NCBI RefSeq assembly: GCF_000282095.2
Contig: NZ_AKKC02000005.1
Location: 124,001-188,000 of the forward strand
From: Rhizobium sp. CF080
GTDB lineage: Bacteria > Pseudomonadota > Alphaproteobacteria > Rhizobiales > Rhizobiaceae
Direction: 5' to 3'
DNA length: 64,000 bases
Positions within the stretch are counted from its first letter, which is position 1. Each line of letters starts with the position of its first letter. This document shows, piece by piece, positions 8,385 to 16,895 of this stretch. The translations under genes were made by a program, and so were the position numbers. The notes under the pieces were generated by a model, which saw only the letters and a program-made list of their open reading frames with translations, searched no databases and had not been told where the DNA came from.

Positions 8385-9137
8385 ATGCGATTTGCAGGTA
8401 AAACCGCCATCATCACCGCCGCGGCATCGGGCATCTGCCGGGCCACAGCCGTTCGAATCGCGGCGGAGGGCGCTACGGTTGCCTGCATCGACGTCTCGAC
8501 TGCCGTATCGGAAACCGTCGAAGCGATCCGGGCGGCTGGCGGCAAAGCGACTTCGCGCGTTCTGGACGTCACCGACCGCGCGGCGGTCGTAGCGACGCTT
8601 GCGGAAATCGAAGCCAAGCAAGGCCCGACTTCTGTCCTGATCAATGGCGTCGGCCGGTCTTCTGCCGGAAAGGGCGGTGGTGAATTCTGCGACAGTGACC
8701 CAGCCAACTGGATGGAGGTCCTCGACATCTCGCTCGTCTCGACGATGGTGATATGCCGTCAGATCGTGCCCGGAATGCGTGAGCGCGGCACCGGAGCGGT
8801 CGTCAATATTTCTTCCGTCAGCTGGCTGATGCCCACGCCGACATTCGCCGACTATGCGGCGGCCAAGGCCGGCGTGGTCGGGTTTACCCGCGTTCTCGCC
8901 ATCGAGACGGCTAAACACGGCGTGCGAGTCAACGCCGTGTCGCCCGGCCCGATCGAAACGCCCGCGACCCGCCGTCATCCGCCGGAAACCCGGGCGCGCG
9001 TGATGTCCACGATCCCCATGGGCCGCTACGGCGAACCGGAGGACGTCGCTGCAGCAATCCTTTTCCTGGCCTCGGACGAAGCGCGCTTCATCACCGCTCA
9101 AAACCTTGTGGTCGGTGGCGGCAGAGGCATCGTCTGA
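8385..9137 (+). CDS. Short-chain dehydrogenase/reductase with altered glycine motif
   Basis: 250 residues, started by AGGAGGAAAATTTC-ATG at 8385. The catalytic residues of a classical SDR are present: Ser in VVNISSVSW, and Tyr and Lys in YAAAKAG. The C-terminal PIPMGRYGEPEDVAAAILFLAS-like region is also typical. The cofactor loop reads TAAASGICRATA instead of the canonical TGxxxGIG, with the first Gly now Ala and the last Gly now Cys. The NNAG motif reads INGVG. It starts a tight run with the NTF2-like, crotonase and flavin reductase genes. Likely role: oxidation or reduction of a cyclic alcohol or ketone before C-C cleavage. Confidence 0.88.
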   Translation: MRFAGKTAIITAAASGICRATAVRIAAEGATVACIDVSTAVSETVEAIRAAGGKATSRVLDVTDRAAVVATLAEIEAKQGPTSVLINGVGRSSAGKGGGEFCDSDPANWMEVLDISLVSTMVICRQIVPGMRERGTGAVVNISSVSWLMPTPTFADYAAAKAGVVGFTRVLAIETAKHGVRVNAVSPGPIETPATRRHPPETRARVMSTIPMGRYGEPEDVAAAILFLASDEARFITAQNLVVGGGRGIV

Positions 9138-9138
9138 G

Positions 9139-9657
9139 ATGGTGCGGCAAGCGCCAAGCCGCGGATGGGCAAGCGGCTTCGGCCTGCTGGCGCCTCGCGC
9201 CCGCCGCCCGCTCACTGCCTCGGACACTCTCATCATCATGGAGGTCACCGATGTCTTTGCCCGTTATGGCATCGCTCACGATGAGGCGGATATGGCGACG
9301 ATGGAAGATCTTTTCACTGCCGACGCGACACTCGAGGTGTCGCTTGGCGGCCCGCCGTTCCAGCGGATCAGCGGCAGGCCGGAAATCCTCAAGAACTTTC
9401 TGACAGTGCTGGAAACCCAGGCCGACCAACGGCGGCACTGCATCACCAATCTCATCGTCACATCGAACGAACCCGATGCGGCGGATGCCCATGCCTATGG
9501 ACTGGTTTCGGCCGCGGCGGGGCGTGAACTCCAGCTTGCGGCAGCCTGCGCCTACCAGGCGCGCCTGGCCAGAGAAAACGACGGACTTTGGCGGTTCAAG
9601 CGCCTGTGGATCGGAATGGACAATTACTGCGGTCATGCGCCGGGTACGGAGGAATAG
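9139..9657 (+). CDS. NTF2/SnoaL-like small cone-fold protein
   Basis: 172 residues starting one base after the SDR stop; an internal ATG at 9238 is an alternative start and would remove a low-complexity leader. From there the pattern DVFARYGIAHDEADMATMED then LFTADATLEV, RISGRPEILKNFL, and RRHCITNLIV is that of SnoaL_4/NTF2-like domains. These serve as isomerases, dehydratases or small subunits in aromatic and steroid catabolism. The next gene's ATG begins 3 bases downstream, so it is probably co-translated with the crotonase. The specific reaction is unknown. Confidence 0.8.
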   Translation: MVRQAPSRGWASGFGLLAPRARRPLTASDTLIIMEVTDVFARYGIAHDEADMATMEDLFTADATLEVSLGGPPFQRISGRPEILKNFLTVLETQADQRRHCITNLIVTSNEPDAADAHAYGLVSAAAGRELQLAAACAYQARLARENDGLWRFKRLWIGMDNYCGHAPGTEE

Positions 9658-9659
9658 CC

Positions 9660-10424
9660 ATGAAACAATTCGAAGATTATCGGAGCGCCTACAAGACGCT
9701 GAAGATGGAGCGGGACGAGCAAGGTATCCTGCTGTTGACTGCCCATACCGAAGGAGGTCCGCTTCGCTGGGGAGCACTTCCGCACGAGGAGTGGCCGCAC
9801 GCGTTTCACGATATCGCCATGGATCGCGCCAACCGGGTCGTCATCCTGACCGGTACCGGCGATGAATTTTCCGGCCCACGGCCTCCAGCGGCAACGCGTT
9901 ATGCACGCCCCGTGGCGGATATGGACCGCATCGTCTTCGATGGGCGCCATCTTCTCGCAAACCTCCTCGAGATACAGGCCCCAGTCATCGCAGCGATCAA
10001 CGGTCCGGCGATCAGGCACTCGGAAATCCCGCTGTTATCCGACATCGTGCTGGCATCGGAGACCTGTGAGATCGAAGATGCAGGCCATTTCGACAGCGGC
10101 CTTGTACCCGGCGACGGAGTGAACCTTATCTATCCGCTGCTGATGGGTTTCAACCGGGCCCGTTATTTCCTGTTCACCTCGCAACGCCTCTCGGCGCAGG
10201 AGGCTTTGAACCTCGGCCTTGTCAACGAAGTGCTTCCGAAGGACCGCCTCATGGATCGGGCATGGGAACTCGCCCGTCAACTGGCGCGTCACAACGATAT
10301 GCACCTTCGTAATACCCGCCAGATCCTGACGCTAGAATTGCGACGTAAGATCCAGGAGCATCTGGGGTACACGCTGGCGCTGGAGGCGATGGCCAACCTC
10401 GGCCGAGAAAAACCGCCGGCATGA
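9660..10424 (+). CDS. Crotonase-family C-C hydrolase, 6-oxocamphor hydrolase-like
   Basis: 254 residues. Long stretches follow the pattern I remember for 6-oxocamphor hydrolase of Rhodococcus: HTEGGPLRW near residue 30, the region of FHDIAMDRANRVVILTGTGD, NGPAIRHSEIPLLSDIVLAS at about 119-138, and GLVPGDGVN at about 152. In that enzyme a His in the NGP..H.EIP segment and an Asp in the VPGDG segment take part in retro-Claisen cleavage of a cyclic beta-diketone without CoA. Both are present here. The next gene overlaps or lies immediately downstream. Most likely role: hydrolytic ring opening of a 1,3-diketone. Plain enoyl-CoA hydratase is the less likely alternative. Confidence 0.82.
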   Translation: MKQFEDYRSAYKTLKMERDEQGILLLTAHTEGGPLRWGALPHEEWPHAFHDIAMDRANRVVILTGTGDEFSGPRPPAATRYARPVADMDRIVFDGRHLLANLLEIQAPVIAAINGPAIRHSEIPLLSDIVLASETCEIEDAGHFDSGLVPGDGVNLIYPLLMGFNRARYFLFTSQRLSAQEALNLGLVNEVLPKDRLMDRAWELARQLARHNDMHLRNTRQILTLELRRKIQEHLGYTLALEAMANLGREKPPA

Positions 10425-10444
10425 GCGTAAGGAAGGGAAGCGAG

Positions 10445-10984
10445 ATGGCTGAAACAATTGGTATCGACGAATTCAGGCGCGCGATGCGCGCTCTGCCTGC
10501 GCAAGTATGCATTATTGCGTCTCGTTCGGACGATTTGCGTATCGCGATGACAGCGACCGCCGTCACATCGCTATCGGCCGAACCGCCGCAGCTTCTGATA
10601 TGCGTGCATCACCAGTCTCGTACTGCCGCAGTCATCCGCGAGGCGCGGGCGTTCTCGGTGAATTTGGTGCCTGCCTCATTGGTCGACGCAGCGACGCAAT
10701 GCGCGCTCGTAGGGCTGGAACCGGAAGAGCGGTTTCGCGTCGGTCGTTGGCAGCCATCGACCAGCCTTGAGCAGCCGCTGCTGGAAGACGCATTGGTCGG
10801 ATTTGAATGCAGCCTGACCTCCGACGCCCGGCACGGCACCCACCACGTCCTGACTGGCCTTATTCATCAAGTACGGTTCAGCGAAGGTCGCCCCCTTCTT
10901 TACCACGACGCAAGCTATCGGGAGATCGGGGCGCGACTGGACGCAATTCATCTTGGATGGGACACTGCCATACAAGGGTTTTGA
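10445..10984 (+). CDS. Flavin reductase (two-component monooxygenase reductase)
   Basis: 179 residues of the flavin-reductase-like (split-barrel) domain. Features include FRRAMRALPAQVCIIAS, MTATAVTSLSAEPPQLLICV, AFSVNLVPAS and GTHHVLTGLIHQVRF, as in HpaC-type NAD(P)H:flavin oxidoreductases. The ATG at 10445 follows AAGGAAGGGAAGCGAG; a second ATG at 10421 would overlap the crotonase stop as ATGA. It would supply reduced flavin to an HpaB-type oxygenase, and the only such oxygenase in the window is at 17696-19243, so the two are likely partners although 7 kb apart. Confidence 0.88.
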   Translation: MAETIGIDEFRRAMRALPAQVCIIASRSDDLRIAMTATAVTSLSAEPPQLLICVHHQSRTAAVIREARAFSVNLVPASLVDAATQCALVGLEPEERFRVGRWQPSTSLEQPLLEDALVGFECSLTSDARHGTHHVLTGLIHQVRFSEGRPLLYHDASYREIGARLDAIHLGWDTAIQGF

Positions 10985-11132
10985 CGGATTCGTCCAGAAT
11001 CGAACTCTGGCGACTCTCAGACAGGTTTGTGGAGTGCGAAAGGCGCATCGGACGGCTTCACAATGATCAAATCTCTTGCTCCGGGTACAGCGATGAAGAT
11101 AACCTGCTGTTACTGCACTCAGGGAGGAGAGC

Positions 11133-12161
11133 ATGCATATTCTGCGTAACGGGCCAGCCCACTTGCCTGGGTGTGATAGCGCTTTCGTGGCCGAGCGGAT
11201 GTTGAATACGGTGGACACTAACAGTGTGTCTCCCGGCAGCCGCCTGAGCTATTGGCGGCGCCACGTTGATGTCACGAATGGATTGAACATCGTGTGTTCC
11301 ACCGAGAATTTTTTGGGGCGTATGGAGAACCGCGTGCTGGGTTCCTGTTCGATCCATGGGGTTCGTATCTCGACACCTCATCGCGCGATCCGAACGCGTA
11401 CGCAGCAAGATTTGGTGTTTGCCAATATTCAGCTATGCAACGACGGGGCCCGCTTTTCCGGCAACCGGGAATTCGCGATGAATCGAGGCTCGTTGCTGCT
11501 CTATGAAGCGTCTGAAGCCTATCAACTGGATTTTGACGGTGAATCCGACAGCTTGGTCCTTGCCATGCCGAAATCTGAGCTTCAGAAACGTGTGGCGGAC
11601 CTGCCAGTTCATTTAGGAGAGGCCTTCGAATATGACAGCCACAAGGTGGCCATGTTAGCTCAGATGATGCGTGGCGTTCTGGAAATGCCGACCCAGGTCC
11701 GGCAGTCGGTGACCGACTCCATTGCCGAGTCCGTCATCAACATGCTGGTGGCGACACTTTATGATTGCGAAGCCGCGTCCAATCGGACGCCGACCTATGG
11801 GACCGCTGCGATGCTGCAGCGGATCAAGGCTTATGTGAATAGCAATATCGCCGATCCGGATCTCAGTCCTGTCGTGGTGGCCGACGCGGTGGGGATCACG
11901 GTAAGCTACCTCCACAAGATTTTCTTGCTCAACAACACCACGCTCATGCAGGCGATTCTTGCTGAGCGGCTGGAGCGGTGCCGCAAGGACATTGCCAAAC
12001 TTGATCGCGCGGGCGGGATAAGTCAGGTCGCTTACGCCTGGGGCTTCAATGATGCATCACACTTTTCCAGGTCATTCCGCAAGCGGTTTAGGGTAAGCCC
12101 GCGGGAGTACCGGATGCAGATCGAGCAACGCGATGCGACCTGGCGCAAGAAGCGCGACTAG
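11133..12161 (+). CDS. AraC-family transcriptional regulator
   Basis: 342 residues starting after AGGGAGGAGAGC. The N-terminal 200 residues form an AraC-binding-like sensor domain. The C-terminal two helix-turn-helix motifs are seen in LSPVVVADAVGITVSYLHKI and ISQVAYAWGFNDASHFSRSF, ending RVSPREYR. The sensor type is that of FeaR/NdR-like activators of catabolic operons. It follows the flavin reductase gene in the same direction after about 150 bases, and may control the surrounding catabolic genes, including the leftward HpaB operon. Confidence 0.9.
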   Translation: MHILRNGPAHLPGCDSAFVAERMLNTVDTNSVSPGSRLSYWRRHVDVTNGLNIVCSTENFLGRMENRVLGSCSIHGVRISTPHRAIRTRTQQDLVFANIQLCNDGARFSGNREFAMNRGSLLLYEASEAYQLDFDGESDSLVLAMPKSELQKRVADLPVHLGEAFEYDSHKVAMLAQMMRGVLEMPTQVRQSVTDSIAESVINMLVATLYDCEAASNRTPTYGTAAMLQRIKAYVNSNIADPDLSPVVVADAVGITVSYLHKIFLLNNTTLMQAILAERLERCRKDIAKLDRAGGISQVAYAWGFNDASHFSRSFRKRFRVSPREYRMQIEQRDATWRKKRD

Positions 12162-12192
12162 CCGGCGGTGTCTCAGTCCAAATAGATCGGCA

Positions 12193-12221
12193 TGCATCTG
12201 CGAGGTTGCCTCGCAGATGCA
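12193..12221. terminator. Strong 13-bp hairpin after the AraC gene
   Basis: A perfect 13-base stem (12193-12205 with 12209-12221) closes a 3-base TTG loop 31 bases after the AraC stop. No T-run follows on either strand. It could be a Rho-assisted stop or RNA-stabilising hairpin between the convergent AraC and MBL genes. The 12162-12317 gap shows nothing else. Confidence 0.5.
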
Positions 12222-12317
12222 GCAACTATAGCAGACGCCAGAATGACAACTGTGTTTGCAACTCGCCAACATCCGGCTGACGAGCTCGCATGTCCTGAGA
12301 CTTGAAGGTTCGACCAG

Positions 12318-13199
12318 CTAGGCACCTTCGGGAACGAAGTCGTATCCCGTCCCCGCGCGAACTACCGTACCGCAATGCGGCGCGCCGAAATGGCAGGGCA
12401 TGATTAGCGTGCCGGAATCGGCAACCTCATCGAGGAATGCGGCCCTTGTGCTTCTTGCCGTCTCCTGTTCGACGCAGAACGGCGTATTGAGGTGTGGATG
12501 CAGGATCTGCAGAGGGGAATGGAAAATGTCCGCACAGAAGCTCCCTCGTTTGCCGTCGCTGGTCAGATCCACGCGCATCTGCCCTGGCGTGTGGCCATAG
12601 GCCGCCCGAGCAGTCAGTCCTGGCACGAACTCCTGCCCTTCATCATAAAACTGAAAATGCCCGGTGTCGATCAGTGGCTCGACGGCATCAACGAAAGCCT
12701 CGGTTTCGCCGACACCCTTAGCCTCGTGGTATCGGGGCAGCCACCAGTCGTAATCTTTTCGGGGCATCCAATAGGTGGCGTTGGGAAAAGTTCGCGCCCA
12801 GCCGTCACCGTCTCGAACGGTGTTCCAGCCGACATGGTCCCCATGTAGATGCGTCATGATGACCTGCGTCACCTGCGCGGGTGCGGCGCCTGCTGCGGCA
12901 AGCCACAAGGGCACTAAGGTATTCAGGCGGTCGAAGCGCGGCAGGCCGCGTGGCTTGTGATTTCCGACCCCGGTGTCGACGATCACCACGTCGGAACCGA
13001 TCCGCACCACCCAGATCTGGATACCGACGATCAGCCTGTCTATCACTGCGGCATATTGCGTCGGCCCGAGCCTTGCGACAGCCGCTGCGAAAGCAGGACG
13101 AGGAAGATCCGCAAAAACGCGGGAGGGATCATGGGTGGGACCGATCAATTCGACGATGTTATAGACATCGGCCTCGCCGATGCGACGGTGATGCATCAT
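12318..13199 (-). CDS. MBL-fold metallohydrolase
   Basis: 293 residues from the ATG at 13199, chosen because AAGGAGA lies 9 bases upstream. The metal-binding motif HxHxDH is seen in THLHGDHVGW, with DTGVGNH upstream, and further His in AAYGHTPGQM and PCHFGAPHCG. This matches the lactonase/esterase-like branch of metallo-beta-lactamase-fold hydrolases with a dinuclear metal site. It is divergent from the GST gene. A lactone or ester intermediate of the pathway is the plausible substrate; quorum-signal lactonase is another possibility. Confidence 0.85.
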   Translation of the reverse strand: MMHHRRIGEADVYNIVELIGPTHDPSRVFADLPRPAFAAAVARLGPTQYAAVIDRLIVGIQIWVVRIGSDVVIVDTGVGNHKPRGLPRFDRLNTLVPLWLAAAGAAPAQVTQVIMTHLHGDHVGWNTVRDGDGWARTFPNATYWMPRKDYDWWLPRYHEAKGVGETEAFVDAVEPLIDTGHFQFYDEGQEFVPGLTARAAYGHTPGQMRVDLTSDGKRGSFCADIFHSPLQILHPHLNTPFCVEQETARSTRAAFLDEVADSGTLIMPCHFGAPHCGTVVRAGTGYDFVPEGA

Positions 13200-13356
13200 T
13201 CCGGAAATCTCCTTTTCCCGACCATGTCCTTCCCGCGGCATCCAGTCTTGATCGCCAATGCAGGCAAACTTGCCTACTGCTCTATTTCGGCATGACGGCT
13301 GTTCCGAAGCGAAAAATTGACGTTTAAGAACAAGAAACAGTTTGAGGTTAAGCCGC

Positions 13357-13974
13357 ATGTCCTGGATACTCTATAGCTCCCCCCGCTCCCCCTTTGTTCG
13401 CAAGGTCATGATCGCCGCACATGAGGTCGGTTTCTCCGGTCGCATCCAGCGGCAGGATGTCATGACGAACCCGATGCGTCCTTCGCTGGAAGTGCTGGAA
13501 TTCAACCCGCTTGGGATGATCCCGACACTCGTCGCCGACGGAGAGATGATCTTCGACAGCCTGGTGATCCTGGAATTTCTGAATGAGCAAGCGGCCTCGC
13601 CCCTCTTCCCCGCAGCCGCAGCCGCCCGGCGCGATTGCCTGACCCGCCATGCCGTTGCCAATGGCATGATGGACAAGGCCGTTCGCATGCTGGATGAAAC
13701 TTTTCGGGCGGAACAGAACAACGACACGGCCGAACATATCGCGGGCTTCAGCGACGCCCAGCTGCGCAGCGTGGAATGGATGGGCAAGCGCCTTCAGCTG
13801 GACAGGTTCGATGCGGGCGACATCGCCTTCGTCTCGGCCCTCGCCTATCTTGATTTCCGCTTCCCCAAGATCGAATGGCGTAACCATTCGCCGGCTGCGG
13901 CCGCATGGTTCGCGTCCGCATCAGAGCGCCCGTCAATGCAGAAAACGGCAATGGCGGTGCCTCCAAAACCGTAG
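13357..13974 (+). CDS. Glutathione S-transferase family protein
   Basis: 205 residues. The thioredoxin-like N-domain starts WILYSSPRSPFVRKVMIAAH with Ser residues in the usual catalytic place and cis-Pro/GSH motifs NPLGMIPTLV and IFDSLVILEFL. An all-helical C-domain follows to residue 205. The ATG at 13357 follows a GAGG box. GSTs in aromatic operons often act as maleylacetoacetate or maleylpyruvate isomerases, and the FAH-family gene of the facing operon makes that role attractive here. It is convergent with that operon, with a 29-base gap. Confidence 0.85.
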   Translation: MSWILYSSPRSPFVRKVMIAAHEVGFSGRIQRQDVMTNPMRPSLEVLEFNPLGMIPTLVADGEMIFDSLVILEFLNEQAASPLFPAAAAARRDCLTRHAVANGMMDKAVRMLDETFRAEQNNDTAEHIAGFSDAQLRSVEWMGKRLQLDRFDAGDIAFVSALAYLDFRFPKIEWRNHSPAAAAWFASASERPSMQKTAMAVPPKP

Positions 13975-14003
13975 ATGCCTGAGCGTTCGGAGCTGAAAAG
14001 CCT

Positions 14004-14771
14004 TCACGCCAGAAGGCCTGCCACAGCTTCCGGCGACTGAAGGGCCATGAAATGGCCCGTGTCCAGCACCTGAAACCTGCCCTTGAGGCAGCGTGAGACA
14101 AGTGTTTCAATCAGAGCCGGTGGACGGGCGATGTCGTGGATGCCTGCCACCAGCATCACCGGACAAGTAAGGCTGACGAGAACGGGAACGAGATCGATCG
14201 CCGCAAGCATCCGGTAAGTGGCCGCCAGATTCCCGGGCGAGGTTCCAAGCTGAGTCGAAAGGAAGATCTCGAAACCTTCGTTGCGAACAAAACGCGGCAG
14301 AGGCCATGCCTTGGGGATGGTATCGGTTTCAAGAAATGGGCGAACGCCCTGAGCGTCGAAGCGGTCAGCTTGGGTGAGCAAGCCCGCTCTTCGTTCCGGA
14401 GGCACGCCAGTTGCGGGCGCGAGTCCGGTCAGCTGAACCACTTTCGAACCTAGTGCCGCGGCCGCCGCGATGGCGATAGCGCCGCCAACGGCACCACCCG
14501 CAAGATGCATCTCGGAAATATCCAGGTGCTCGGTGAGATGCACCACATCGGCGACGAGCGCCTCCATGGTGAGCTCGGACGTCGGCTTTTCCGACAATCC
14601 GAAGCCCCTCAGGTCCAGTCGCAGGACAGCACGGTCAGCAGCAAGATGACGCAGGACCAGATCCCAGCTTTCCAGGGCTCCCCCCATTTCATGAAGAAGG
14701 ACCAGCGGCACCCCCTTGCCCGGCCGCCAGTCATATCGAAGCCGGACGCCGTTGACCGTGGCGAAATTCAT
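14004..14771 (-). CDS. Alpha/beta hydrolase with Ala in place of the nucleophilic Ser
   Basis: 255 residues resembling 3-oxoadipate enol-lactonase and other small alpha/beta hydrolases. The oxyanion segment is LLHEMGGALESWD. Asp lies in AGIHDIARPP and His in LDTGHFMAL. The nucleophile elbow, normally GxSxG, reads Gly-Gly-Ala-Val-Gly (LAGGAVGGAIA), so the catalytic Ser is Ala. The enzyme may be a lyase or non-hydrolytic, or inactive. The ATG overlaps the FAH-gene stop as ATGA. It is the last gene of the leftward operon. A second alpha/beta hydrolase at 29287-30192 carries the same substitution. Confidence 0.85.
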   Translation of the reverse strand: MNFATVNGVRLRYDWRPGKGVPLVLLHEMGGALESWDLVLRHLAADRAVLRLDLRGFGLSEKPTSELTMEALVADVVHLTEHLDISEMHLAGGAVGGAIAIAAAAALGSKVVQLTGLAPATGVPPERRAGLLTQADRFDAQGVRPFLETDTIPKAWPLPRFVRNEGFEIFLSTQLGTSPGNLAATYRMLAAIDLVPVLVSLTCPVMLVAGIHDIARPPALIETLVSRCLKGRFQVLDTGHFMALQSPEAVAGLLA

Positions 14772-15607
14772 TCTGCGACCACCGGGTTTTCCAGTCTGCC
14801 GACACGATCGATCTCGACGATCACGTTCCCGCCCGGCTCGAGAAGGACCGGCGGCTTGCGCGTGAAACCCACGCCTCCAGGTGTTCCGGTGACGATCACA
14901 TCGCCAGGCCGCAGCTCGGCAAAGCCCGAGCAATAGGCGATCAGCGTCGGGATATCGAAAATCAGGAAGTCCAGCTTTGAGCGCTGCATGATCTGCCCAT
15001 CGACGATGGTGAGCAACTCCAGCTCTTCCAGAGGACCGGTTTCATCCAGCGTCACTAGATAAGGCCCGAATGGGCCTGACGTCGGAAAATTCTTGCCCGG
15101 CCCCCACTGTTCGCCCCGCGTCTGCCAATCGCGCATCGATACGTCATTGAAGCATGCAACACCCGCCACATGCTCCAGCGCGCGCTCCTTCGGAATATAG
15201 CGTCCGCCCATTCCGATGATGACAGCCAGTTCGCCTTCATAGTCCACGACCTCGGAATTGCCGGGCTTCACGATCGGCTGGCCATGTCCCGTCAGGGACG
15301 TTGCAAACCGCATGAAGAGAACGGGATGGCTAGGATAGGCCTTGCGGTGTTCCGGGCGGGTTTCGTCCCGATGATGCTGATAGTTCAACCCGGCGCAAAA
15401 GATCTGAGCCGGATCGGGAATAACCGGCGCGAACTCCACATCGGATAGCGGAACCGGCGTACGGGCGCGCAGCTCGGCGGCCGTTGCGGCAAGATCGCCG
15501 GCAAGCCGGGAACGGAGGGTTTCTCCGGCTGCGGCGAGGTGAATGGCCTCGCCTTCCACCAACCCGAAGGTCAGCGCTCCGCGATAGGTTACGGTCGCGA
15601 ATTTCAT
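14768..15607 (-). CDS. Fumarylacetoacetate hydrolase-family protein
   Basis: 279 residues. The C-terminal FAH fold has FCAGLNYQHHRDE, the metal-binding VDYEGELAVIIG (two Glu) and the end motif SGTPGGVGFTRKPPVLLEPG. Members hydrolyse acylpyruvates or decarboxylate and hydrate ring-cleavage products using Mg2+. The start overlaps the DUF3500 stop by 4 bases, and the stop overlaps the alpha/beta hydrolase start by 4 bases. A paralogue of the other catabolic operon lies at 57734-58582. It probably acts after ring cleavage by the operon's bicupin. Confidence 0.9.
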   Translation of the reverse strand: MKFATVTYRGALTFGLVEGEAIHLAAAGETLRSRLAGDLAATAAELRARTPVPLSDVEFAPVIPDPAQIFCAGLNYQHHRDETRPEHRKAYPSHPVLFMRFATSLTGHGQPIVKPGNSEVVDYEGELAVIIGMGGRYIPKERALEHVAGVACFNDVSMRDWQTRGEQWGPGKNFPTSGPFGPYLVTLDETGPLEELELLTIVDGQIMQRSKLDFLIFDIPTLIAYCSGFAELRPGDVIVTGTPGGVGFTRKPPVLLEPGGNVIVEIDRVGRLENPVVAE

Positions 15608-16893
15608 CTGGACATGTCCTTCAATTGTTCTGCGAGATCCATCCCATAGTCGCCGCCTTCAGGGATGCGCGTGATGGTGTGGACGTGAAAACGGGCCGGT
15701 TCGGCATTGGTGAGAAATACGGCCTGGTGGCAATCGTATTCGGCGATGACCACCGGCGAATGGATACGGAAATAGAAAGGAGCCCAGTCGTCCCATCCGC
15801 CCATCCAGCAGAGCCACGTCTGGTCAACGCTGGTTTCGATTTCGGCCATCCGAGCAGCCTTCGGACCCGGAGGAAGAAGGAGGAAGAAGGTCTCCAGCAG
15901 CGTCAGCAGCCGGGCTTTATCCTCCGCACGAAAATCGCGGGCGCAGACGCCTTCCAGGGGGATGATGCGGTTGTCACGGAACGCGCCGGCGAGATGCAGA
16001 CTGTCAGCCCAATGACGCCGTCCTTCGGGCAGGTCAGCATTCAGGATCGAACCCAGCGTCACTGCCAGACGCCGCAAATCGTCAGGCAGATTGCGCATCA
16101 GAACCAGCGCCGCCTGCTCGTTTTCGACGAAAGCATCGACACCGGCGGCATTCCCGCCATCCACGACGGTGGGTTCGGCGGCAAGAAACGTGGGCGACAG
16201 GACGTAAGTCTCACCCACAAGCCGGCAGCTGAGGCATAGATGATGACCGTAGAGCTGCCAGCCCCAATCCGCCTCGCCGGGCGTGCCGAAGAGGCCGAAC
16301 GAATAGCAGAACTCGTTCAGATATTTCTCGCGGCCAATCAACTCGCCGGAAAAGCGGTTCACTTGCATTAGCTCGACGATATGCCGATACCCCTTCTCGG
16401 AAACCGACGCGCGCACCAGTTCCAGCGTCGCGGCGCGCTCGGCTTCGTTCATTTCTTCCAGACCGATACCGTCGCGCTCCCATTGCATGGGCATGTTGTG
16501 CCAACGGCGCCACTGCGGAGCGTCGATGGCAAACCGGACTTGCGAGGCGATTTCGGGACGCAGGATCCCGAGAATCCGGCGGCCGGCGCGATCCATGGCC
16601 TCGCGGGGGGCGCCGTTCGGCGGAAGCTCCCTGCGCAACGGACGCAGGGTGCCGTCGGTGGTGACGCCGCGGAACGGCTCCGCCATCAACTCACCCCAGA
16701 GGGCATGGATCAGGGTGATCGGGCTGTCCGGCGTGCTGACTTCGCGTGTACGCTCCCGCCGCGACGTGTTGAGAGCGGCCGGAACCTTCGGCGGCACGAA
16801 GGGACGGAAGTCGCGCGGATGCGACATCGCGCCGAACGCGGCCTTCATCTTCTCGTTGCTGAGGGGCGTCAGGGTTTTCTGGTGACCGGTCAT
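15604..16893 (-). CDS. DUF3500 protein of unknown function
   Basis: 429 residues matching the DUF3500 pattern: FAIDAPQWRRWHNMPMQW, ASVSEKGYRHIVELMQVNRF, CYSFGLFGTPGEADWGWQLY, GHHLCLSCRLVGETYVLSPT, and a His-rich C-terminus FRIHSPVVIAEYDCHQAVF then HVHTITRIPEGGDYG. There is no signal peptide and no transmembrane segment. No activity is established for the family that I know of. The conserved His, Asp and Trp clusters suggest an enzyme. Here it sits inside a coupled operon between a bicupin (2-base gap) and an FAH hydrolase (4-base overlap), so a step in aromatic or cyclic ketone breakdown is inferred. Confidence 0.85.
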   Translation of the reverse strand: MTGHQKTLTPLSNEKMKAAFGAMSHPRDFRPFVPPKVPAALNTSRRERTREVSTPDSPITLIHALWGELMAEPFRGVTTDGTLRPLRRELPPNGAPREAMDRAGRRILGILRPEIASQVRFAIDAPQWRRWHNMPMQWERDGIGLEEMNEAERAATLELVRASVSEKGYRHIVELMQVNRFSGELIGREKYLNEFCYSFGLFGTPGEADWGWQLYGHHLCLSCRLVGETYVLSPTFLAAEPTVVDGGNAAGVDAFVENEQAALVLMRNLPDDLRRLAVTLGSILNADLPEGRRHWADSLHLAGAFRDNRIIPLEGVCARDFRAEDKARLLTLLETFFLLLPPGPKAARMAEIETSVDQTWLCWMGGWDDWAPFYFRIHSPVVIAEYDCHQAVFLTNAEPARFHVHTITRIPEGGDYGMDLAEQLKDMSR

Positions 16894-16895
16894 GT

